Assembly: GCA_017404335.1 (NCBI GenBank)
Contig: JAFRCN010000006.1
Span: forward strand, 62,001 to 126,000
Direction: 5' to 3'
Source: Candidatus Saccharimonadota bacterium
GTDB lineage: Bacteria; Patescibacteriota; Saccharimonadia; Saccharimonadales; Saccharimonadaceae
Length of the DNA: 64,000 bases
Shown: in pieces, positions 57,372 through 64,000 of the stretch
How the letters are laid out: every line of letters begins with the position of its first letter
How positions within the stretch are numbered: position 1 is the first letter of the stretch
Notes under the pieces: generated by a model
The model's input: the letters and a program-made list of their open reading frames with translations, nothing else
Database searches by the model: none
Told to the model about the DNA's origin: nothing
Translations under genes and position numbers: made by a program

Positions 57372-59681
57372 ATGGACTCGGAAGAGTTTTTAAGGGAGTA
57401 TGAGGAGTCTGCGCTCGAGGAAAATTCGGGTGAGGAGATTGTTTTGCATGTCTCGGGAAAAAGAAAAAATTCTTTCGGAAATAAAAAGAAGGGTGGGAAA
57501 TTAAAGAAGTTCGGAGCGATGGGATTTCTCACGGCGATGTTGGTGGTTTTTGTCGTTTTGTTTTCGTCGGGGAATTTAATTCCGGCGGCGTTGTCGGATA
57601 GGCTGGTCGAGGAAACGGATGTACAATACGCGGACGCGATGGAGAGTAAGAAATTAGTGTTTCAACAAGCGCTTTATTCTGGGTCGGTACCGAAAGACAC
57701 GACGGAGCTACTGAAGAATCGGGGGGTGCTGGTCGGATACGAGGAAAACGGTGAGTTTATTGAAACGAATCAGCGGGAGGGGGAGCTTTCTTTGAAAGTT
57801 GATAACGAGATTATATCGGCGAAGGATTTTGTAAAGGCGGAATGGGAGAATGTTAAACTGTACGACGCTTTTAACGAGGCGACGTATGGGCGGGCGGCGT
57901 ATTATTACGACGCGTCAGCGAGAAATGTGTTTTCGAGAATTGGGACGACACGAAATAATTATACGAGTGAATCGGATTTCGACGTAGTAATGGATAGGAT
58001 GATGGGGGAAGGAAGTTCGATTTCAGTGAATGATGTGGAGTTAGTTGAAAAAACACAGGAGCTCGAGGATGGGACGATTGAAAAATATAATGATTATGAG
58101 CTTGGGGGGTCGGCGGTAGGGTCTGGGTCGGCGAGTGGGTTTATTGAGGGGATAAGCGGGAAGAATACCGCCGGGTCAGTCACGGCGGCGACTTTAAACA
58201 CGGCGGATAGTTTAAAAGTCGCGGATACGATAGCGAAGGAAAAGCGGTCGAGTTTGTTTTTCCTTGGAGTGATGGAGAATATTTCGAAGATGAAGGCGGG
58301 GGAGGGAAGCGAATCGAAGTTAAACGAGGCAATGAATTATCTATATGAGCCGGCGACGACGGAGGTGGTAGATGTTAAAACTGGGGAAGTAGTGAAAGTC
58401 TCGGGGACGGCATTCGATTCGCCGAGTCTTTCGGCGATTCTGTCCGGGGATAAGGTTTTGGCAGAGAATGTCGAAAATTATTCCTCGGATAGAGTGCTCC
58501 GGACAGTGGAAAATCAACTTGGATTAGAAACGGCGGCGGTAAGTGGAGTTTCATCAGCGACGAGAGAAGCGATGGCCGGGACGGTGGCTTCGGCAGGGGC
58601 GTCTAATGGCTCTGGTTATGGTGGAGCTTCTCGCGGGTCGGGGATTCTCGGAGCGATCGGGAGGTTTTTCTCGGGAGGCGCGGAAAGAGCGAGTCAGGAA
58701 ATTGTAAATTTAGTTTCACCGACGATTTCTCGGTCGCTTGTAGATAATTCATTCAAGACGGTACGAGGGGTGGAAGCGGGAGAGTTTTTGGTCGAGGGGG
58801 CGATAAACGTCGGAAAGGAACTCGCGAAGGCGAGCGGGGCAACGGCGGGAGACTCGGGAGCGGTTTTGGCATATTTAAACTTACAGAATGCGACGCTCGC
58901 GATGGACGCGAAAGTGGATAGGATGAAGCGAAGTCCGTTTGATATTACTTCGAGAAATACGTTTCTTGGGTCGATTATGTATAAACTTGCGATTTTTTCA
59001 ATGAAAAATCGGAGTCTTAGCGGGTTTTCGACGTTAATTCGGGGAGTAAGGAATTTTTCAAGTATGACTTCGTCGGCGATTTTAAGTTTTACGCCGGGGG
59101 CATATGCAGACGAGAGTGAGGGGTATCTTTCGACTTTTGGGGAATGTAAGACGCTCGCGATGGCGGGGGCGGTCGGGTCGGCGGGATGCGCGATGATTGC
59201 GACGTTTGATACTTCGACGCTTAATGACACGTTTAATGATTCAGGGTTTCAGGCGTTTGTCGAAGCGAACACAAGCCTAGAGAGTGGGACGAGGAGAGTC
59301 TTAGAAGGGTCGAATCTCGCGAAATTTATTGATTATAATAACGAGAGGGTGCTTCCGGTTGGAGTATTAGACGGGGCGGCGATGAGTGGGTCGAAAGGGT
59401 TTTTCGCGGATATTCTCAGTATGATTAAAAGTTGGTTAGGGGCGGGGGAGTCGGAGAAGCGGATTGCGACAGGAGCGGCATTTACAAATACTTCGAGTAA
59501 TTATGATTGGAATACTTATAAATATGCGCAGAGGTATGTGTCACTGGCGCGAGCGACGGAGGCTTTGAAAATGTTTACGAACGACGCGACGGCGTATAGT
59601 ATTCCGTACTTTGAAGGCAATGAAAATCCGGTGATTGCGTATATAAACAGGTATAGCAACGTTGCAATAAAGCAGGAATAG
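57372..59681 (+). CDS. Large single-pass membrane protein, unknown
   Basis: 769 residues. TATAAT (57359-57364) ends 7 nt before the ATG. Acidic N-terminus, Lys/Gly-rich stretch, one clear helix near residues 55-75 (MGFLTAMLVVFVVLFSSGNL), then a long Ser/Gly/Ala-rich region. Possible second hydrophobic part near 530-560. A Cys pair (FGECKTLAM, GSAGCAMIA) occurs near residues 595-615. No enzymatic motif recognised. Amphipathic Ala/Ser repeats suggest an extracytoplasmic structural or secretion-system protein. Convergent with recF across element A3. Confidence 0.75.
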   Translation: MDSEEFLREYEESALEENSGEEIVLHVSGKRKNSFGNKKKGGKLKKFGAMGFLTAMLVVFVVLFSSGNLIPAALSDRLVEETDVQYADAMESKKLVFQQALYSGSVPKDTTELLKNRGVLVGYEENGEFIETNQREGELSLKVDNEIISAKDFVKAEWENVKLYDAFNEATYGRAAYYYDASARNVFSRIGTTRNNYTSESDFDVVMDRMMGEGSSISVNDVELVEKTQELEDGTIEKYNDYELGGSAVGSGSASGFIEGISGKNTAGSVTAATLNTADSLKVADTIAKEKRSSLFFLGVMENISKMKAGEGSESKLNEAMNYLYEPATTEVVDVKTGEVVKVSGTAFDSPSLSAILSGDKVLAENVENYSSDRVLRTVENQLGLETAAVSGVSSATREAMAGTVASAGASNGSGYGGASRGSGILGAIGRFFSGGAERASQEIVNLVSPTISRSLVDNSFKTVRGVEAGEFLVEGAINVGKELAKASGATAGDSGAVLAYLNLQNATLAMDAKVDRMKRSPFDITSRNTFLGSIMYKLAIFSMKNRSLSGFSTLIRGVRNFSSMTSSAILSFTPGAYADESEGYLSTFGECKTLAMAGAVGSAGCAMIATFDTSTLNDTFNDSGFQAFVEANTSLESGTRRVLEGSNLAKFIDYNNERVLPVGVLDGAAMSGSKGFFADILSMIKSWLGAGESEKRIATGAAFTNTSSNYDWNTYKYAQRYVSLARATEALKMFTNDATAYSIPYFEGNENPVIAYINRYSNVAIKQE

Positions 59682-59770
59682 TTTTCAGGCGTGCCCTTCG
59701 GGCACGCTCCGGGCCGCTCTGGCCAAGTCCTCATGTCCCTTAGGACACATCTGAAAACTATTCCTGCTTT
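59669..59770. repeat. Palindromic element, family A, copy A3 (between two convergent genes)
   Basis: Perfect 20-bp arms (59669-59688, AAAGCAGGAATAGTTTTCAG, and 59751-59770). The left arm contains the last codons and stop of the 769-residue gene; the right arm ends at the recF stop codon. Core as in A1/A2 with GCAGGAC changed to TTAGGAC. It could serve as a bidirectional terminator. Confidence 0.93.
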
Positions 59771-60771
59771 TATAAAAGCACATCCTCTACACTAGTAATA
59801 ATCACCTGGTTGTTTTTGAAATTTTTGACGAGGGATTGGCGGCGAGGGGGGTCGAGCTCGGAGAAGACGTCGTCGAGGAGGATGAGGGGTTTTTTCGCGG
59901 TTTTTTGATAAATTAAGTCGGATTCGATAAATTTTAGGGCGAGGATAATCGAGCGGGACTCGCCACGCGAGGCGGAGCCGTCTGCAGGCTTTTGATTAAA
60001 TTTAAAAACAAAATCGTCGCGGTGGACGCCGAAGGAAGTGTGGCCGAGATAAGAGTCGCGCATGAAATTTTCTTCAAGTTTTTTTAAATAGGCGTTTTCG
60101 GTTAAATTATTTATTTCGGATGTATAAGAAATTTCTATTTCGTCGGAGTTTTCGGCGATAGAACGGTAGGTTTTGGTGAGATGGGTGTTGATTTCATCTA
60201 TAAAAAGTTTGCGCAGGCGAGAAATTTCGGCGCCATACTTCGCGAGGAGAAGATTCCAAGAAAAAAGGGAAGGGTTGGAAACTTGGTCGGCTTTTAAAAG
60301 TTCGTTTCGCTGCTTCAAGGCCTTTTCATAGCGGGAGACGTCGCTACTGTAATTTTCGTTAAACTCACCAAATACACGGTCGAAATAGTCGCGGCGACGG
60401 CCAGGAGAAGAGCTGATGAGGTTTAGGTCGGAGGGAAGGAAGAGGACGACGGGGTACTTGGATTTTTTTGGGAGGCGACGAGATTTTTTATCGAGTGAGA
60501 TAAAAGTTTTGACCGAGCCATCGTAGGTTGCGAGGATTTTTTCGCCGTTTTCATACTCTAGTTCGATGCGATAGAATTTTTCGCCGCGTTTTAAGATTTC
60601 GGAGTCAGTAGCGCGGAAGCTTTTGCCGCGAGTTAAAATGTAGATTGCCTCAAGGACGGATGTTTTACCACATCCGTTCGGACCAAGAATAAGAGTCGTA
60701 TCGGGATTACAACCGAGAAAAAATTCGGAATGGTTGCGGAAATTAATAATTTTGATGCTTTTAATAATCAT
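59770..60771 (-). CDS. recF: DNA replication/repair protein RecF
   Basis: 333 residues. SMC-like ATPase: N-terminal IKSIKIINFRNHSEFFL, Walker A LGPNGCGKTSVLEAI, signature SRGESRSIILALKF, Walker B PLILLDDVFSELD, final NQVIITSVEDV. It loads RecA at gaps with RecO/RecR. Standard dnaA-dnaN-recF order. Confidence 0.95.
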   Translation of the reverse strand: MIIKSIKIINFRNHSEFFLGCNPDTTLILGPNGCGKTSVLEAIYILTRGKSFRATDSEILKRGEKFYRIELEYENGEKILATYDGSVKTFISLDKKSRRLPKKSKYPVVLFLPSDLNLISSSPGRRRDYFDRVFGEFNENYSSDVSRYEKALKQRNELLKADQVSNPSLFSWNLLLAKYGAEISRLRKLFIDEINTHLTKTYRSIAENSDEIEISYTSEINNLTENAYLKKLEENFMRDSYLGHTSFGVHRDDFVFKFNQKPADGSASRGESRSIILALKFIESDLIYQKTAKKPLILLDDVFSELDPPRRQSLVKNFKNNQVIITSVEDVLL

Positions 60772-60824
60772 TGGGGATTTTAATAATTAGGGTGGAGATT
60801 CATAATTATGGTTATTATTAATAA

Positions 60825-61925
60825 TTAGGAGTTCAGAGGCATGATGATGTGGACGTATTTATCGCTCTTTTTATTCCTGAGGACGATTGGCTTGACTCCA
60901 TCAGAGAATTCGAAGAGGATATCTTTTTCTTCGAGAGCGTTTAGAGCGTCGATTAAGAAGCGGGAATTGAGGCGGGTTTTAGACTCTTTTTCAACTTTGG
61001 TTTCAATATCGGAAGCGTTTTCGCCGAATTCGTTAGCGATAGATTTTACACTAAAGGTATCGGGGAGTTTCGTCTCACAAACAATAGAGCCGCCGACCGA
61101 GCGAGCAAAGAGAGCGGCGAGCTTCGTAACTCGGGAAAGCTCTTCACGGTTTAGAGTGATTTTAGAATCGTTTTCTTTCGGGATAAGTTTTAGATAGTCT
61201 GGGTAGGAAGCGTCGATGAGTTTAGAGATGATCTCGACTTCGCCGAGACGGAAACGAACTAGATCTTCGGTAAAAGAGATTTCGATTTCTTCGACGTCGT
61301 CACTTAGAGAGCGGAGGACTTCCTGAAGAGAGGAGGAGGGGACGATGGCTTTAATTTCGCTTTCGACGCCAGAGATGAGCTTTTTTTCGGCAAGACGATA
61401 GCCGTCGGTTGCGGCAATAGCGAGAGTATTATCGTAAGTATTGAAGAAGACACCGGTCAAAGCGGGGCGAGTGAGATCGTTTGAGCTCGCGATGATGACT
61501 TCGGAGACGCCGGCTTTGAAATCGTCGATATTAATCTTAAAGGTGGCGGCCTTTTTTTCGTCTAGCTCGGGGAGCTCAGGGAAATCATCGGCGAGAGCGC
61601 CGTTAATTGTAGAGGAATAGCGACCAGCGGAGATGGTGACTTTTGTATCGGAGGCGGAGATTTTAATAGTTTCGCCTTTGGGGAGATTAGAGACAAAGTC
61701 GGCGAGGAGTTTTGCGGGGACAGTTACGGTACCGTCTTTAGAGTTAGAAGTGGGGAGAAAGTCAATTACCGCCATATCTAAGTTGGTGGTAGTGAGGGAG
61801 ACTTTCTTCTTATCTACCCTAATCAAGACATTGTTTAAGACTGGTAGAGTTACACGACCAATTGCTATACGACTAACATTGTTTAAGGCTCGGCTAAGTT
61901 TTTCTTGAGTCACTTCGATTTCCAT
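60825..61925 (-). CDS. dnaN: DNA polymerase III beta subunit (sliding clamp)
   Basis: 366 residues, three clamp domains. MEIEVTQEKLSRALNNVSRI, TVPAKLLADFVSNLP, DNTLAIAATDGYRLAEKKL and the C-terminal YVHIIMPLNS (usual MPMRL) are recognisable. GAAAGGAAATAAA before the ATG. Confidence 0.96.
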   Translation of the reverse strand: MEIEVTQEKLSRALNNVSRIAIGRVTLPVLNNVLIRVDKKKVSLTTTNLDMAVIDFLPTSNSKDGTVTVPAKLLADFVSNLPKGETIKISASDTKVTISAGRYSSTINGALADDFPELPELDEKKAATFKINIDDFKAGVSEVIIASSNDLTRPALTGVFFNTYDNTLAIAATDGYRLAEKKLISGVESEIKAIVPSSSLQEVLRSLSDDVEEIEISFTEDLVRFRLGEVEIISKLIDASYPDYLKLIPKENDSKITLNREELSRVTKLAALFARSVGGSIVCETKLPDTFSVKSIANEFGENASDIETKVEKESKTRLNSRFLIDALNALEEKDILFEFSDGVKPIVLRNKKSDKYVHIIMPLNS

Positions 61926-62176
61926 TTTATTTCCTTTCTATTAAATTATTTATAGTAGTTATAGTAGGGGCTGTGGAATTGTTGAAAAGTAGGGTTAAAT
62001 ATAGAGGTCGGGAGGGTGTTAAAAAGTGGGAGGAAAAGCGCGGGGAAAGTTGCGAGAAAGTGGGGAGTTTTGCACGGGATTTGGCTGGATAAAAGTTTTG
62101 CACGGTTTTTTGCAAATAATTTGCGCAGGGTTTTGCGGAGGGTTTTACACAAGATTTACACATTTCAGTATTGTTT
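61926..62176. other. dnaA-dnaN spacer with DnaA-box-like array
   Basis: No convincing gene. On the plus strand TTTTGCACG at 62068 and 62096, TTTTACACA at 62143 and ATTTACACA at 62154 resemble the DnaA-box consensus TTWTNCACA, interspersed with TTTTGCGGAGGG/TTTGCGCAGGG-like words. It may be part of the origin or of dnaA/dnaN control. Confidence 0.6.
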
Positions 62177-63529
62177 TTAGCCATAGATTTTCTCCTTGAT
62201 TTCGGCGATTTGATCGCGGAGGGTGAAGTTTAATTTGAGGTCTTGTTCAATTTTTTTAATGCCGTGCATGACGGTGGTGTGATCCTTAACGCCAACTTCG
62301 GAGGCGATTTTGGGGGTAGACATGGAAAGCTCTTTACTTAAAATGAACATGGCGACTTGGCGGGCGGTTTTAATATTCGCGACGCGAGACTTGCCGCACA
62401 TTTCTTTGACGGGAAGATTGTAATACTTCGCGACTTTTTCGACGACTTGCTTCGGGGCGAGGGGGCGAAGCTTGGAAGAACGGCTGACGGAGACGGAGCC
62501 GTTTCGGATGAGCTCGAGCGGGGTTAAACCGCGGACTTCGGACATTAATAATATAGTGGAAAATTCACCTTCGAGGTCACGTATATTGGTGTTGACGTTT
62601 TCGGCGATGTATTCGATTGCTTCGGGTTCGATTTCGGCGCCGATTTGGTCGGCTTTGGCGCGGAGGATGGCGCATTTATCTTCGAATTTGGGGAGTTGGA
62701 TGTCGAAGGCGCCACCCATAGTGAGACGAGAAGCGAGGCGTTCATCGACGGATTTAATTTGGGAAGGGAGACGGTCGCTAGTAATAATGATTTGTTTGTT
62801 GAGTTGGTAGAGGTCGTTGAAGATATTGAAGAATTCTTCTTGAGACTTTTCCTTACCGACGATAAATTGGAAGTCGTCGATAATGAGGCAGTCAAGTTTT
62901 TGGAATTTGCGGTTGAATTCTTTACCTTTGCCATTTCGGATGGATTCGACGAAGTCGGAGTAAAAATGAGAAATTGGAGTGTAGAGAATTTTGAGGTCGG
63001 GGTCACGCTTTAAGAGTTCGTTGCCGATGGCTTGAGCGAGGTGGGTTTTACCGAGACCGGGTCCGCCGTAAAGGAAGAATGGGTTGTAACGGGAGCCGGG
63101 AGCGTCGATAATACTGCGAGCGGCTCCGACGGCGAGGTCGTTATTCGAGCCGACGACGAAAGTTTCGAGAGTATATTTTTGATTAAGGCCATTTTCGGAA
63201 GTAGTGGAGTTGTTTTTAAGTGAAGGGGTGCGTTTTTTAATTAGATCGTCGGCTTTAGTGACCTCACGGGAACGGACTTTGGGCTTAGAGCTTGAGTTGA
63301 CTTCGAAGTCGATAGAGTTAACTTCGAGACCGTTGTTCTCGAGAGCAGTTTTTATAATATCGAGATAGCGGGCGCGGAGTTGTTTGACGTAGAAAGTGTT
63401 TTTGACACCGATTTTAATCTCGCCGTTTTCGGTAGAGAGGAGGGAAGTGTTTTGGAACCAAGTTGAAAAATTGGCAGGGGAAATTTTCTGTTCGATTTCA
63501 GCTAAGGCGTTTTTCCACACGTCGTACAT
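62177..63529 (-). CDS. dnaA: Chromosomal replication initiator DnaA
   Basis: 450 residues. Domain I (WKNALAEIEQKISPANFSTWF), linker, AAA+ domain III with NPFFLYGGPGLGKTHLAQAI (Walker A), LDCLIIDDFQFIVGKE (Walker B), and domain IV ending DHTTVMHGIKKIEQDL (DnaA signature). GGAGG ten bases before the ATG; TGCTATAAT near 63560. Confidence 0.96.
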   Translation of the reverse strand: MYDVWKNALAEIEQKISPANFSTWFQNTSLLSTENGEIKIGVKNTFYVKQLRARYLDIIKTALENNGLEVNSIDFEVNSSSKPKVRSREVTKADDLIKKRTPSLKNNSTTSENGLNQKYTLETFVVGSNNDLAVGAARSIIDAPGSRYNPFFLYGGPGLGKTHLAQAIGNELLKRDPDLKILYTPISHFYSDFVESIRNGKGKEFNRKFQKLDCLIIDDFQFIVGKEKSQEEFFNIFNDLYQLNKQIIITSDRLPSQIKSVDERLASRLTMGGAFDIQLPKFEDKCAILRAKADQIGAEIEPEAIEYIAENVNTNIRDLEGEFSTILLMSEVRGLTPLELIRNGSVSVSRSSKLRPLAPKQVVEKVAKYYNLPVKEMCGKSRVANIKTARQVAMFILSKELSMSTPKIASEVGVKDHTTVMHGIKKIEQDLKLNFTLRDQIAEIKEKIYG

Positions 63530-63578
63530 TTATGTTTAACCTCCTTGTATGAGTATTATTATAGCACGTGGAGGGGAG

Positions 63579-63709
63579 TTTTGCACAGGGTTTTGGTGGA
63601 AATTTTATTATGGTGTAATATGTTGAAGGAGAAACAGATTGAAGTTTTTCCACATTTTAAAGTGAGCCTCTAAAAAAGCTGTGGAAAACGGGTTGAAAAT
63701 TGTGGAAAA
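63579..63709. promoter_or_regulatory. Candidate oriC between dnaA and rpmH
   Basis: DnaA-box-like TTTTGCACA at 63579-63587 (+), TTTTCCACA at 63646-63654 (+), 63680-63688 (-) and 63701-63709 (-), in an AT-rich 235-bp gap at the rpmH-dnaA junction, a usual origin position. The rpmH promoter (TATACT near 63716) follows. Confidence 0.72.
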
Positions 63710-63766
63710 ATGAGGTATACTATATAAAGAATTTGAAATAAATTAAAATTTAAGGAATAATATATT

Positions 63767-63907
63767 ATGACTACAAAAAGAACATATCAGCCACACAAAA
63801 GGCAGCGAAAAGTCGAGCATGGATTTATGAAACGTAATGCGACAAAGAATGGGCGAAAGGTTCTCGCGCGTAGGAGACTGAAAGGCCGAGCTAGGTTGAC
63901 GGCTTAA
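63767..63907 (+). CDS. rpmH: 50S ribosomal protein bL34
   Basis: 46 residues: [20 protein letters not shown] followed by [20 protein letters not shown], the family signature. AAGGAATAATATATT precedes the ATG. Overlaps rnpA start (TAATG). Confidence 0.97.
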   Translation: MTTKRTYQPHKRQRKVEHGFMKRNATKNGRKVLARRRLKGRARLTA

Positions 63908-64000
63908 TGTTGAGTAAGAGGTACCGGTTTCATTCGCGTGGGGGGGTAAGGTATGTGTACCAAAAGGGGAAGACGGTTCGGAAACCGAAGATGTCTTTAA
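63907..64000 (+). CDS. rnpA: Ribonuclease P protein component, 5' part
   Basis: Starts at the ATG that shares its A with the rpmH stop and runs off the window. [20 protein letters not shown] followed by GKTVRKP is the usual RnpA N-terminus. Confidence 0.92.
   Translation, partial: MLSKRYRFHSRGGVRYVYQKGKTVRKPKMSL

Noticed and set aside
61927-62184. 85-codon open frame in the dnaA-dnaN spacer (minus strand)
   Set aside because: Its start overlaps the end of dnaA, it has no Shine-Dalgarno site or -10 box, and its composition reflects the repeated DnaA-box-like words; read as spacer instead.
1-64000. Alternative genetic code (UGA as Gly, as in Gracilibacteria)
   Set aside because: UGA is used as a stop, for instance in the ATGA overlap at 48247-48250, and Gly codons are normal throughout.

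Overview
The window looks like the chromosomal origin region of a Patescibacteria/CPR bacterium, most probably Candidatus Saccharibacteria (TM7). The grounds are the gene order rnpA-rpmH-dnaA-dnaN-recF at the right end, a compact type IV pilus locus, tandem FemAB-like proteins, a membrane pyrophosphatase, a sortase, FISUMP/InlB-repeat surface proteins, and no biosynthetic operons. The lineage is an inference from content. UGA is used as a stop (for example at 48247-48249), so the code is not the Gracilibacteria recoded one.

Layout. 1-3 kb: the 5' end of a surface protein whose signal-peptide frame is broken at an (AT)8 tract, a membrane-anchored glycosidase-like protein, a SurA-like protein and tRNA-Arg. 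3-10.9 kb: ndk, a Xer recombinase, the prepilin peptidase, three prepilin-like proteins and a DUF4143 ATPase. 11-21 kb: a membrane pyrophosphatase and the pilM-N-O-x-B-T-C cluster. 21-25.4 kb: rpsF-ssb-rpsR-efp-tlyA and a FISUMP protein. 25.4-34 kb: ftsK, tRNA-Gln, a GT2 glycosyltransferase, a sortase and a 1341-residue surface protein. 34-44.6 kb: tsaD, two AbrB/PIN toxin-antitoxin pairs, a P-type ATPase, rlmH and two FemAB proteins. 44.6-57.3 kb: valS, HIT, PAP2, three tRNAs, a RhuM-Fic fusion, a Mur-like/MurI-like/MurE cluster, a MacB-type ABC exporter and an RNA m5U methyltransferase. 57-64 kb: a large unknown membrane protein, then the replication genes with two DnaA-box-like arrays flanking dnaA.

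The strongest unexplained signal is a set of twelve palindromic insertions in at least four sequence families (A-D). Each has a conserved core able to fold into hairpins. The core is enclosed by a long outer or proximal stem whose sequence is specific to that locus, so the two arms match each other but not the arms of other copies. Eight of the twelve lie inside five different genes (tsaD x2, valS x2, a P-type ATPase, a FemAB protein, an RNA m5U methyltransferase) and a TlyA-like gene, without breaking the frame, in either orientation. Paired copies show compensatory base-pair changes. They recall Rickettsia palindromic elements, but the locus-specific arms are unlike the families I know.

Other system-level signals: nineteen genes have a TATAAT-type -10 box ending 6-8 nt before the start codon, which predicts leaderless mRNAs. 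A second class of small accessory genes instead has TTGACA-N16/17-TATAAT promoters, palindromic leaders and strong Shine-Dalgarno sites. A surface-protein gene looks phase variable by AT-tract slippage. Two tRNA genes are accompanied by displaced copies of their own 3' ends.
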